64,000 nucleotides of DNA from contig CP073691.1 of the NCBI GenBank assembly GCA_018228685.1, forward strand, positions 1,550,001 through 1,614,000, in the 5' to 3' direction. The notes under the pieces were generated by a model. It saw only the letters and a list, made by a program, of their open reading frames with translations. It searched no databases and was not told where the DNA came from. Made by a program: the position numbers and the translations under genes. This stretch comes from Clostridiaceae bacterium Marseille-Q4149 (GTDB lineage Bacteria > Bacillota > Clostridia > Oscillospirales > Oscillospiraceae). Below, in pieces: positions 9,006 to 16,496 of the stretch; the first letter of the stretch is position 1, and every line of letters begins with the position of its first letter.

Positions 9006-9254
9006 TCATTCCCCCTTCAGCACCACCAGCGCCTCCGCCAGCTTCTTGTTGCCCACCTCAAAGTCCACCACGGCGTCGTGGATCAGCTGGGCCGCCTCGC
9101 TGTCGCCCAGGTCGTGGGCCAGCTCGTGCAGCTCCTGGGCGTGGTGCTGGTTGTGGCCCAGCATATAGGTCAGCATAGCCACCCGCTCCTCCAGGCCGGT
9201 GTGGCCGTGGTCATGGGGGTGATTGTGGTCATGGTCGTGATGATGCTCGCACAT
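9006..9254 (-). CDS. Histidine-rich small protein, probable metal binder
   Basis: An 82-residue protein. Its first 20 residues (MCEHHHDHDHNHPHDHGHTG) hold eight His and four Asp and are likely to bind Ni2+, Co2+ or Zn2+. The remainder (about residues 20-82) is predicted helical, with HNQHHAQELHELAHDLG adding more histidines. Start 9254 follows GGGAGGAGC and puts a Cys at position 2, as in the adjacent CooT-like protein. The short gap, shared promoter and metal-binding character suggest the pair stores or delivers a metal. It faces away from the 2-hydroxyacyl-CoA dehydratase-like operon, only 238 bp away. Confidence 0.7.
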   Translation of the reverse strand: MCEHHHDHDHNHPHDHGHTGLEERVAMLTYMLGHNQHHAQELHELAHDLGDSEAAQLIHDAVVDFEVGNKKLAEALVVLKGE

Positions 9255-9282
9255 AGTGATGCTCCTCCCTGCTTTTTTGCCC

Positions 9283-9311
9283 ATTTTAGCACGGCAAGGG
9301 GCTAAAGTCAA
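9283..9311 (-). promoter_or_regulatory. Promoter of the His-rich/cooT-like operon
   Basis: Minus strand TTGACT (9311-9306), 17-bp spacer, TAAAAT (9288-9283). Divergent from the promoter at 9402-9430. Confidence 0.7.
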
Positions 9312-9380
9312 ACCCGGATGGGGCCACTTTTCCCGACCAAAGTCCTGTTTCTGTCATATTATGAACACATTGGCCAATAA

Positions 9381-9430
9381 TGTATAAAATGTATAAAATC
9401 ATTGACATTTTTTTCGCAATTCTGTATAAT
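9381..9430 (+). promoter_or_regulatory. Consensus promoter and direct repeat ahead of the dehydratase-like operon
   Basis: TTGACA (9402-9407), 17-bp spacer, TATAAT (9425-9430): both hexamers are perfect. Just upstream is the tandem repeat TGTATAAAA x2 (9381-9398), with a third partial copy, TGTATAA, across the -10. This may be an operator; the start near 9437 leaves a 56-nt leader. Confidence 0.75.
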
Positions 9431-9492
9431 TTAGTAGTAATTTGTCGTGCCATGCAGGATGGAACAAACGACGTTAGGAGGAAAGAGATAAT

Positions 9493-10710
9493 ATGAGGGA
9501 CCTGAAACACCTGATCTTTATGGAGGATCTGCTGCAGGAGGCCAACAATGATCTGGTCAAGCAGGCCAAGGCCGAGGGCCGCCGGGCTTTGGGCTACACC
9601 TGCAACTTCATGCCGGAGGTTCTGCTGGATCTCGCGGGCTGCTTCTCTGTGCGCCTGCGGGCCCCCCGCAGCGGCTCGCCGGACATGGCCACCTACTACA
9701 TGTCCGCCCGGACCTGTCACTTCGGCCGCAGCCTGATGGAGCGCGCGTTGGAGGGCGGGTTCAACTTCCTGGATGCCCAGATGGCCACCGAGACGTGCAC
9801 CGTCACCTGCCGGTTCCAGGAGCACCTGATGCAGAAGCACCTGGACTCCGTGAAGGACATGGACATCATCCAGAACCCCGACTTCTTCTGCGAATTCACC
9901 GACGTACCCTTCAAGAAAACCGAGAACAGCTATCTGCACTATCGCCAGCAGCTGCAGGCCCATGTGCTGGATCCCCTGGCCCAGAACTTCGGCATCGACA
10001 CCTCCGACGAGGCCCTGCTGAAGGCCATCGAGCAGCACAACGAGGTCTGCCGCCTGATCACCGAGATCGGCAGCTACCGCAAGCTGGACGTGCCCACCAT
10101 CACGGGGTATGAGTTCCACGTGATCCAGCTGGCCAGCCTCACCTGTCCCAAGGACCTGATCCTGCCCTATCTGCGGGAGACCGCGGAGGAGCTGAAGACC
10201 CGCCAGCCCGACGCCAAGCCCGCCTATCGCTGCAAGCTGGTGCTCTCCGGCGCCGAGAACGACGACCCCAACTTCACCAAGCTCATCGAAAGCTGCGGCG
10301 CCCTGGTGGTGGCGGACCGCTACTGCTACGGCAGCCTGCCCGGCCGGGAGGAGATCGTGGTCCAGCCCGGTCAGGCCCCGCTGGACGCCATCGCCCGGCA
10401 CTATCTCAACTTCAGCATGTGTCCCCGGTTCATGGGCCAGGACGAGATGCGCGGCCGCAAGAAGTATCTGGCGGACCTGGTGAAGGAGTACAAGGCCGAC
10501 GGCATCATCGTGGCCAGCAACAAGTTCTGCGAATACTGGAGCTATGAGCGCACCATCGACACCATCGTCCTCAACCGCGACTTCGGCATCCCCGTATGCT
10601 CCATCGAGAAGGAATACGTCAACGCCGCCTCCGGCCAGCTGCGCACCCGCTTCCAGGCGTTCATCGAAAGCGTTGAGATCAAGAAGATTCAGGAGGGCGC
10701 AAGAAAATGA
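9493..10710 (+). CDS. 2-hydroxyacyl-CoA dehydratase family protein, smaller subunit
   Basis: A 405-residue protein of the HgdA/HgdB, BcrB/C, FldB/C and DCCP family. These carry a [4Fe-4S] or larger cluster and receive an electron from an ATP-driven activase. Candidate cluster cysteines sit at about 37 (GYTCNFMPE), 75 (ARTCHFG), 102 and 106 (TETCTVTC), 310 (FSMCPR) and 346 (NKFCEYW). The YTCNFMPEVLLDLAG start is the normal family opening. It follows a TTAGGAGGAAAG ribosome-binding site and overlaps the next gene by 4 nt (ATGA). No CoA-transferase, ligase or 2-hydroxyacid dehydrogenase is close by, so the substrate is unknown and it need not be a CoA ester. Confidence 0.85.
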   Translation: MRDLKHLIFMEDLLQEANNDLVKQAKAEGRRALGYTCNFMPEVLLDLAGCFSVRLRAPRSGSPDMATYYMSARTCHFGRSLMERALEGGFNFLDAQMATETCTVTCRFQEHLMQKHLDSVKDMDIIQNPDFFCEFTDVPFKKTENSYLHYRQQLQAHVLDPLAQNFGIDTSDEALLKAIEQHNEVCRLITEIGSYRKLDVPTITGYEFHVIQLASLTCPKDLILPYLRETAEELKTRQPDAKPAYRCKLVLSGAENDDPNFTKLIESCGALVVADRYCYGSLPGREEIVVQPGQAPLDAIARHYLNFSMCPRFMGQDEMRGRKKYLADLVKEYKADGIIVASNKFCEYWSYERTIDTIVLNRDFGIPVCSIEKEYVNAASGQLRTRFQAFIESVEIKKIQEGARK

Positions 10711-12350
10711 AAAAGTTCGATCTGAAAAAGACCGTGGCCAAGGCCAAGAGCCTGGACTATAAGAAGCTGGCCCGGGACTTCGTATACGGCAAGCCCGCCG
10801 GCGAGCGCCGCCTGGGCGACCTGTACATGGACAAGACCGGCCTGTATAAGCACCGGGAGTGGCGCGGCATCAAGGACACCTTCTACTACTTCAACAAGGT
10901 GTGGCTGTATAACTACGGCATGATGGTCTACGATGTCATGCGCTACGGCGGCATCGTCACCTTCGCCAAGGGCTGCTGGCGCTATCGCTGGATGGGCCAG
11001 ACCTATCTGCCGGTGCTGCACTGGTTCGACCGCGGCATGGAGGGTCTCCGGGGCGAGGCGCTGCGGGCCTGCCCGTGGCACTATCGGGGCATGGTCAACG
11101 CCACCATCTTCCAGTTCATGCAGATGTTCCGCAACGACCTGAACCTGAACAAGTCCGACAAGGTCCGGGCCAAGCACGACAAGACCATGGCCCACGACGA
11201 AACCGTGTGGGGCGGCGTCTTCTACCCCTTCAGCAAGGAGGTGGAGAACGTTCCCCTGCAGATGGTCCCCTATTTTGTCACCTGCCATGTCAACAACCAC
11301 ACCGTCCTCAACTACATCGACGCGGTGCAGTCCCTGGGCCTGCCCGGCGACCCCTGCCCCATGTGCCAGGCCGAGGCGGGCCTGTTTGTGCTGGACGATG
11401 TGCCCGATTACTACAAGGCCGTCATCACCTCCAACGAGGCCTGCGACGGCTCCGTGGCCACCTCCATTCTCCAGGACTGGCTGATGGACAAGCCGCTGTT
11501 CGCCATGCCCCAGCCCATGCAGTTTGACGATCCCCTGGTCCAGGAGCACTGCCAGCGGGAGATCGAGGAGGCCTGGAAGTTCATCGGGGAGCAGACCGGC
11601 GCGGCCTTCGACTGGAACCAGCTGGTGAAGCGGCTGGAGAGCCAGAACGAGCTGCAGCGTTTCGAGTGGGAGAAGTGGGACGTGGCCGCCAATACCGATT
11701 TCTATCCCATCAACGGCGTGTCCCAGGCCCTGTACCGCATCTACCAGAGCCAGTACGGCGACCTGCCCGGCTGGCACGAGATGGACAAGAAGGTCCGCAA
11801 GATCATGGAGAAGTGCGTGGAGCAGCGCATCAACAGCTTCCCCCTGACCCGCCACCGGGTCATCGCCTGGTCCTGCGCCCCCCTGTATTACTCCAACTGG
11901 TGCACCTGGGCCTATAACTGCTGGGGCCTGAACACCATCATCAACATGGACTCCCTGATGTTCAACATGACCATCCGCACCGACAGCTACAGCCACACCC
12001 TGGCCGACATGGCCCAGTATCACGAGTGGGCCCCCATGCGCCGGATGGCCGTTGGCGGTATGCACCACATCTTCGAGCTGTGGGAGAACATGGAAAAGTT
12101 CCACTGCGACATGGTGGTCATGTATGACCAGCTGCTGTGCAAGGGCATGCAGGGCGTTCACGGTATGTTCGAGGACGAGTTCCGGGCCCGTGACGTCCAC
12201 GCCATCTGGCTGCCCCACGCCCTGCCCGACAAGCGCAATGTCTCCCGGGCGGAGATCCGCTCCATCATCAACGACTACATGACCACCGTCATGCACGAGG
12301 AGCCCATCGACCCGTCCCTGCTGGAGTTCGACGATTCCCAGAGCTGGTAA
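10707..12350 (+). CDS. 2-hydroxyacyl-CoA dehydratase family protein, larger subunit with N-terminal extension
   Basis: A 547-residue partner of the preceding gene. The first ~180 residues are rich in Trp, Tyr and basic residues and do not match the usual family N-terminus. The dehydratase-like part begins near residue 185 with FVTCHVNNHTVLNYI. Cysteines that could hold a cluster are at about 193, 217 and 220 (DPCPMC) and 246 (NEACDGS), with more in WSCAPLYYSNWC. Typical subunits of this family are 370-480 residues, so this one is long. The ATGA overlap implies tightly coupled synthesis of a heteromeric enzyme. Confidence 0.82.
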   Translation: MKKFDLKKTVAKAKSLDYKKLARDFVYGKPAGERRLGDLYMDKTGLYKHREWRGIKDTFYYFNKVWLYNYGMMVYDVMRYGGIVTFAKGCWRYRWMGQTYLPVLHWFDRGMEGLRGEALRACPWHYRGMVNATIFQFMQMFRNDLNLNKSDKVRAKHDKTMAHDETVWGGVFYPFSKEVENVPLQMVPYFVTCHVNNHTVLNYIDAVQSLGLPGDPCPMCQAEAGLFVLDDVPDYYKAVITSNEACDGSVATSILQDWLMDKPLFAMPQPMQFDDPLVQEHCQREIEEAWKFIGEQTGAAFDWNQLVKRLESQNELQRFEWEKWDVAANTDFYPINGVSQALYRIYQSQYGDLPGWHEMDKKVRKIMEKCVEQRINSFPLTRHRVIAWSCAPLYYSNWCTWAYNCWGLNTIINMDSLMFNMTIRTDSYSHTLADMAQYHEWAPMRRMAVGGMHHIFELWENMEKFHCDMVVMYDQLLCKGMQGVHGMFEDEFRARDVHAIWLPHALPDKRNVSRAEIRSIINDYMTTVMHEEPIDPSLLEFDDSQSW

Positions 12351-12362
12351 GGAGGAAAGAAA

Positions 12363-12578
12363 ATGCGTAAGGTGTTGAAAATTCTGAAAAAGGTTCTGTT
12401 CATCGGGCTGGGCGTGTATGCCGCCCTGTTCGCCGTCTTCTTCTTCGATCTGGACGGCAAGGCCCTGTTCTATGGCGTGGAGCCGTTCCTGTGCCGCCAC
12501 TATGACCGCATGGAGCGCCGCGACCCCCTGAAGCAGCCCTATGAGACCACCAAACCCCACTACGAGTACAACAAATAA
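12363..12578 (+). CDS. Small single-pass membrane protein in the dehydratase-like operon
   Basis: A 71-residue protein with a basic N-terminus (MRKVLKILKKV) and one hydrophobic helix (about residues 11-28). A mainly hydrophilic tail rich in Tyr, Pro and charged residues follows (HYDRMERRDP, PHYEYNK). It is not recognised. It has its own AAGGAGGAAAG site and lies between the larger subunit and the activase, with gaps of 12 and 13 nt, so it is very likely part of the complex or its membrane anchor; that role is inferred from position only. Confidence 0.7.
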   Translation: MRKVLKILKKVLFIGLGVYAALFAVFFFDLDGKALFYGVEPFLCRHYDRMERRDPLKQPYETTKPHYEYNK

Positions 12579-12591
12579 GGAGTAATTGACT

Positions 12592-13383
12592 ATGAAATAT
12601 TACGGCGGCTGCGACGTAGGGTCCACCTACACCAAGGCAGTGATCCTGGACGAGACCGGCAAAATCTGCGCCGATACCACCATCCGCAGCAAGATCAATT
12701 CCGAAACCTCCGCAAAGCTGGCCATGGAGGAGGTCCTGAACAAGGTGGGCCTGAAGTCCTCCCAGGACCTGGCTTACCTGATCGGCACCGGCTACGGCCG
12801 CAATAAGGTGCCCTTCGCCGACGAGAACATCTCCGAAATCTCCTGCCACGCCATGGGCGTCCACGTCACCGACCCCAGCGTCAAGGCCATCATCGACATC
12901 GGCGGCCAGGACGTCAAGGGCATCTCCATCGACACCGACGGCACCGTGAAGAACTTCGCCATGAACGACAAGTGCGCCGCCGGTACCGGCCGCTTCTACG
13001 AGGCCATGGCCCGCAGCTTTGAGATGAGCCTGCCGGAGTTCTCCAACCTGTCCCTGACGGCCAGGAACGTGATCCCCATCACCGCCCAGTGCACGGTGTT
13101 CGCCGAGTCCGAGGTCATCACCCTGGTGGGTGAGGGCAAGCCCATGGACGAGATCGCCGCGGGTATCCAGATGGCCGTGGCCAAGCGCTGCTTCGTCATG
13201 GCCAAGAAGGCCGGTGCCACCGACGCCATCACCCTCACCGGCGGCTGCGCCAAGAACGCCGGTCTGAAGCAGGCCATCGAGCGGGTGCTGAAGCTGAAGG
13301 TCATCGACCTGAAGACCGACCCCCAGCTGATGGGCGCCCTGGGCGCCGCCGAGTACGCCCGCCAGAAGGGCATGGCCCGCTGA
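12592..13383 (+). CDS. 2-hydroxyacyl-CoA dehydratase activase (BadF/HgdC-type ATPase)
   Basis: A 263-residue ASKHA-fold ATPase. Motifs are GCDVGSTYTKAV (phosphate 1), IDIGGQDVKGI (phosphate 2) and LTGGCAKNAG. Cys128 (MNDKCAAGTGRF) and Cys167 (TAQCTVF) are at the positions that hold the bridging [4Fe-4S] cluster between two subunits in HgdC. Such activases hydrolyse ATP to push a low-potential electron into the partner enzyme. A TTG 6 nt upstream is in frame, but the ATG at 12592 has better spacing from TAAGGAG. It is in one operon with the two dehydratase-like subunits. Confidence 0.9.
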   Translation: MKYYGGCDVGSTYTKAVILDETGKICADTTIRSKINSETSAKLAMEEVLNKVGLKSSQDLAYLIGTGYGRNKVPFADENISEISCHAMGVHVTDPSVKAIIDIGGQDVKGISIDTDGTVKNFAMNDKCAAGTGRFYEAMARSFEMSLPEFSNLSLTARNVIPITAQCTVFAESEVITLVGEGKPMDEIAAGIQMAVAKRCFVMAKKAGATDAITLTGGCAKNAGLKQAIERVLKLKVIDLKTDPQLMGALGAAEYARQKGMAR

Positions 13384-13385
13384 CC

Positions 13386-13712
13386 ATGGACCAGCATACC
13401 CATTCCCACCAGCACCCGCATGACCACGACCACCCCCATCCGCATACCCACAGCCATACCCAGACCAAGGCCGTTCTGAATCGCCTGTCCCGGGCCCAGG
13501 GGCACCTGGAGTCTGTGCGCAAAATGGTGGAGCGGGGCGAGGACTGCGCCGAGGTGCTGGTGCAGCTGGCGGCGGTGATCTCCGCCCTGAACAGCACCGG
13601 CCGGGTCATCCTCAAGGACCACATTGCCCACTGCATTGTGAACGCTGTGGAGTCCGGCGACAACGAGGCCGTGGATTCCCTGAACCAGGCCATTGACCGA
13701 TTTATGCGGTAA
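13386..13712 (+). CDS. CsoR/RcnR family metal-sensing repressor with His-rich N-terminal tail
   Basis: A 108-residue all-helical DNA-binding protein. After a 25-residue tail with 11 His (MDQHTHSHQHPHDHDHPHPH) comes the family core (LNRLSRAQGHLESVRKMVE). Cys54, His79 and Cys83 match the Cys-His-Cys Cu(I) triad of CsoR, although persulfide or formaldehyde sensors of the same family share some of these positions. It begins 2 nt after the activase stop, so it is the last gene of the dehydratase-like operon and may autoregulate it. No copper or nickel exporter is nearby. Confidence 0.85.
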   Translation: MDQHTHSHQHPHDHDHPHPHTHSHTQTKAVLNRLSRAQGHLESVRKMVERGEDCAEVLVQLAAVISALNSTGRVILKDHIAHCIVNAVESGDNEAVDSLNQAIDRFMR

Positions 13713-13738
13713 AATTTGTGAACATTTTTCCAAAACAA

Positions 13739-13767
13739 TTGACATTTTTCAACATTGTGTCTATAAT
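13739..13767 (+). promoter_or_regulatory. Consensus promoter of two small genes
   Basis: TTGACA (13739-13744), 17-bp spacer, TATAAT (13762-13767). The flanks (TTGACATTTTT ... TATAATTTAG) are the same as those of the 9402-9430 promoter, which suggests common control. Confidence 0.8.
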
Positions 13768-13807
13768 TTAGCATAGGATAGAGGATCAGAGGAGCCCCTG
13801 TCACCTG

Positions 13808-13969
13808 ATGATGCAAGTGAAGTGCCGCCAGATCAAAAAGCAGCTGGAGGAGAAAGGTGCTCTGAACCCCGCCCAGCAGCTGACCTATGACATGGCCACC
13901 AAGGGGGCCAGCGCCGTCTGTCCCGAAAATCTCCAGCCGGTCATCGACTGGTCCAATTCTGTGAAGTAA
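13808..13969 (+). CDS. Small protein of unknown function (53 aa)
   Basis: ATG ATG start at 13808, 53 codons, TAA at 13967. It is hydrophilic: MMQVKCRQIKKQLEEKG, then NPAQQLTYDMATKGA and a C-terminal PVIDWSNSVK. AGAGGAG lies 13 nt upstream, and the second ATG at 13811 is equally possible. A consensus promoter sits 40 bp upstream and the next small gene follows after 11 nt, so it is probably real. No family is recognised. Confidence 0.55.
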   Translation: MMQVKCRQIKKQLEEKGALNPAQQLTYDMATKGASAVCPENLQPVIDWSNSVK

Positions 13970-13980
13970 GGAGCGAGCTT

Positions 13981-14226
13981 ATGGAAAAGGTGAAAGAAAT
14001 CCTGCTGGTCGGCGGCAAAGCCGCCCTGGACAGCGCCGTGGAGCTGGGCCGCAGCGTGGTGCAGCTGGCTGCCCGCCTGGGCAGCACCGCCGCACAGTTC
14101 GTGAGCCAGAAAACCTGCGCCGTGGTGAAGGAACACCGTCAGCCCCTGCTGCTGGCTGCCGCCGTGGTATCCGGCGTTCTGGCCGTGGGCTCTGTGGTGC
14201 TGTGGCTGGTGTGCCGGAAAAAGTAG
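13981..14226 (+). CDS. Small C-terminally anchored membrane protein (81 aa)
   Basis: An amphipathic helical N-terminal part (MEKVKEILLVGGKAALDSAV) is followed by VKEHRQP, one strongly hydrophobic helix (about residues 55-77) and a basic end, VCRKK. This is tail-anchor topology. It has a TAAGGAGCGAG site and is co-transcribed with the preceding 53-aa gene. Function is unknown. The neighbours are the dehydratase-like operon and htpG. Confidence 0.65.
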   Translation: MEKVKEILLVGGKAALDSAVELGRSVVQLAARLGSTAAQFVSQKTCAVVKEHRQPLLLAAAVVSGVLAVGSVVLWLVCRKK

Positions 14227-14250
14227 GTTTCCTATCGTATTTTATAACAG

Positions 14251-14280
14251 AGCGGGGGGACGCGGTGCGTCTCCCCGCTG
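14251..14280 (+). other. Hairpin in the htpG leader
   Basis: AGCGGGGGGACGC pairs with GCGTCTCCCCGCT (one mismatch) around a 3-4 nt loop, 25 nt before the htpG start. It lacks a T-tract, so it is more likely an mRNA structure than a terminator. No CIRCE element is present. Confidence 0.4.
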
Positions 14281-14304
14281 CTGACAGAAAAGAGGAGTCA
14301 ATTT

Positions 14305-16185
14305 ATGGAAAAAAAGGCATTCAAGGCGGAGTCCCAGCGGCTGCTGGACCTGATGATCCACTCCATTTACACCCACAAGGAGATCTTCCTGCGGGAGATC
14401 ATCTCCAACGCCTCCGACGCCATCGATAAGCTGTGCTATCTGTCCCTGACGGACGAAAACGTGGGCCTGAAGCGGGAGGATTTTGCCATCACCCTGTCCA
14501 TCGACAAGGAGAACCGCACTCTTACCGTCAGCGACAACGGCATCGGCATGGACGCGGATGATCTGGAGAACAACCTGGGCGTCATCGCCTCCAGCGGCAC
14601 CTTCCAGTTCCGGCAGGAGCTGGACAAGGAGGCCGAGGCCGACGTCATCGGCCAGTTCGGCGTGGGCTTCTACTCCGCGTTTATGGTGGCGGACCACATC
14701 ACCGTTATCTCCCGGAAATACGGCCAGGAGCAGGCCTATCGCTGGGAGTCCGACGGCCTGGAGGGCTACACCATCGAGCCCTGCACCCGTGACGCCGTGG
14801 GCACCGACATCATCATGCACATCAAGCCCGACGGCGAGGAAAAGGACGAATACAGCCAGTATCTCCGGGAGTATCCCCTGTATAAGCTGGTGAAGAAGTA
14901 TTCCGATTATATCCGCTTCCCCATCAAGATGCTCATGCCCCACCCCCAGGTGAAGGAGGGCAGCCCCCAGGACAAGCCCGAGTATGAGGAGGTCTTTGCG
15001 TGGGAGACCCTCAACAGCATGGTGCCCCTGTGGCAGCGGAAGAAGGCCGATGTCACCCGTGAGGAGTATGACAAGTTCTATCAGGAGCGCTTCGGCGATC
15101 CCGCCGCCCCTCTCAGCGTCATCACCGTGTCCGCCGAGGGCGCCGTCACCTACAAGGCCCTGCTGTATATCCCCTCCCAGGCCCCCAGCCAGTATTACAC
15201 CGAGGACTATAAGCCCGGCCTGCAGCTGTACGCCTCCGGCGTGATGATCATGGACAGCTGCGCCGACCTGCTGCCGGACTATTTCAACTTCGTCCGGGGC
15301 GTGGTGGAGTCCCCGGACCTGAGCCTGAACATCTCCCGGGAGCTGCTGCAGCATGACCGGCAGCTGAAGATCATCTCCGCCAACCTGGAAAAGAAGATCA
15401 AGGCCGAGCTGGAGCGGATGCTGAAGGACGACCGGGAGAACTATGAGAAGTTCTACCGCAGCTTCGGCCGCCAGCTGAAGCTGTGCGCCCTGGACAACTA
15501 CGGGGCCAAGAAGGAGCAGCTGCAGGAGCTGCTGCTGTTCTACTCCTCCACCGAGAAGAAGCCCGTGACCCTGGCGGAGTATGTGTCCCGGATGCAGCCG
15601 GACCAGAAGTTCATCTATTTCGCCTCCGGCGACACCGTGGACGCCATCGACCATATGCCCCAGACGGAGCTGCTGAAGGACCACAACATGGAGATCCTGT
15701 ACTTCACCGACAAGGCCGACGAGTTCCTGCCGGACATGCTGCAGAAGTACCAGGATAAGCCCTTCCGCTCCGCCATTGACGGGGATCTGGAGCTGGGCGA
15801 TGAGCAGAAGCCCGATGAAACCGACAGCTATCAGGAGGGCTTCGCCTTCCTGAAGGAGGCACTGGGGGACAAGGTGGACCAGGTGAAGGCCTCCACCAAG
15901 CTCAGGACCCACCCGGTGTGCCTGTCCAGCGGCCAGGGCATCACCTTCGAGATGGAGAAGTATTTCACCGCCATGCAGCCAGAGCTGGGCATGAAGGCCA
16001 AGCGCATTCTGGAGATCAACGTGGATCATCCCGCCTTCGCCGCCTTCGAGACCGCCCGGATCATCGACCCGGACAAGGCCAAAAAGTACGCGGAGATTCT
16101 CTATAACCAGGCCTGCCTCATCGCCGGCCTGCCCATCGAGAACCCCTCCGCCTACACGGACCTGATCTGCTCCCTCTGGAAGTGA
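14305..16185 (+). CDS. htpG: Molecular chaperone HtpG (Hsp90)
   Basis: A 626-residue cytosolic ATP-dependent chaperone of normal bacterial length. The N-terminal GHKL ATPase shows IHSIYTHKEIFLRE, NASDAIDKL (Mg/ATP Asn), DNGIGM and GQFGVGFYSAF. The middle domain shows NISRELLQHDRQL and the C-terminal dimerisation domain ends at residue 626. Start 14305 follows AAGAGGAG. It has no obvious promoter of its own, so it may depend partly on the promoter at 13739. Confidence 0.96.
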   Translation: MEKKAFKAESQRLLDLMIHSIYTHKEIFLREIISNASDAIDKLCYLSLTDENVGLKREDFAITLSIDKENRTLTVSDNGIGMDADDLENNLGVIASSGTFQFRQELDKEAEADVIGQFGVGFYSAFMVADHITVISRKYGQEQAYRWESDGLEGYTIEPCTRDAVGTDIIMHIKPDGEEKDEYSQYLREYPLYKLVKKYSDYIRFPIKMLMPHPQVKEGSPQDKPEYEEVFAWETLNSMVPLWQRKKADVTREEYDKFYQERFGDPAAPLSVITVSAEGAVTYKALLYIPSQAPSQYYTEDYKPGLQLYASGVMIMDSCADLLPDYFNFVRGVVESPDLSLNISRELLQHDRQLKIISANLEKKIKAELERMLKDDRENYEKFYRSFGRQLKLCALDNYGAKKEQLQELLLFYSSTEKKPVTLAEYVSRMQPDQKFIYFASGDTVDAIDHMPQTELLKDHNMEILYFTDKADEFLPDMLQKYQDKPFRSAIDGDLELGDEQKPDETDSYQEGFAFLKEALGDKVDQVKASTKLRTHPVCLSSGQGITFEMEKYFTAMQPELGMKAKRILEINVDHPAFAAFETARIIDPDKAKKYAEILYNQACLIAGLPIENPSAYTDLICSLWK

Positions 16186-16192
16186 CCATAAA

Positions 16193-16224
16193 AATAAGCC
16201 CTCCTGCCGGAGGGCTTATTTTTT
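16193..16224 (+). terminator. Terminator of htpG
   Basis: AATAAGCCCTCC pairs with GGAGGGCTTATT around TGCC, ending in six T. It abuts the first 136-bp repeat copy. Confidence 0.9.
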
Positions 16225-16496
16225 GCTATGCAAAAGCATAGCAAAAAATAGAATGTGCCATTCCCTCTCCCCTTTGGGGCAACCGGGAATGATGCACAAA
16301 ACTTCATGCACAGAAGAGTTTGCCTGTTTTTGCGGTGCGCCGCACAGTGCATGAAGTTTTGCTATGCAAAAGCATAGCAAAAAATAGAATGTGCCATTCC
16401 CTCGCCCCTTTGGGGCAACCGGGAATGATGCACAAAACTTCATGCACAGAAGAGTTTGCCTGTTTTCGCGGTGCGCCGCACAGTGCATGAAGTTTT
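16225..16496. repeat. Tandem duplication of a 136-bp palindromic element
   Basis: Copy 1 is 16225-16360 and copy 2 is 16361-16496, differing by two substitutions. Each unit starts with the hairpin GCTATGC-AAAA-GCATAGC. It also contains CCCCTTTGGGG and ends in a 14-bp perfect inverted repeat (AAAACTTCATGCAC at 16298-16311 with GTGCATGAAGTTTT at 16347-16360) that encloses a smaller GC stem. It lies between the converging htpG and a small membrane-protein gene, whose stop codon overlaps the last bases. Confidence 0.9.

Noticed and set aside
16216..16488. Frame across the 136-bp repeats encoding a twice-repeated peptide
   Set aside because: It arises only from the tandem duplication of hairpin sequence, has no ribosome-binding site and includes the terminator stem.
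16225..16496. CRISPR array
   Set aside because: Only two directly adjacent long units without spacers and no cas genes nearby.
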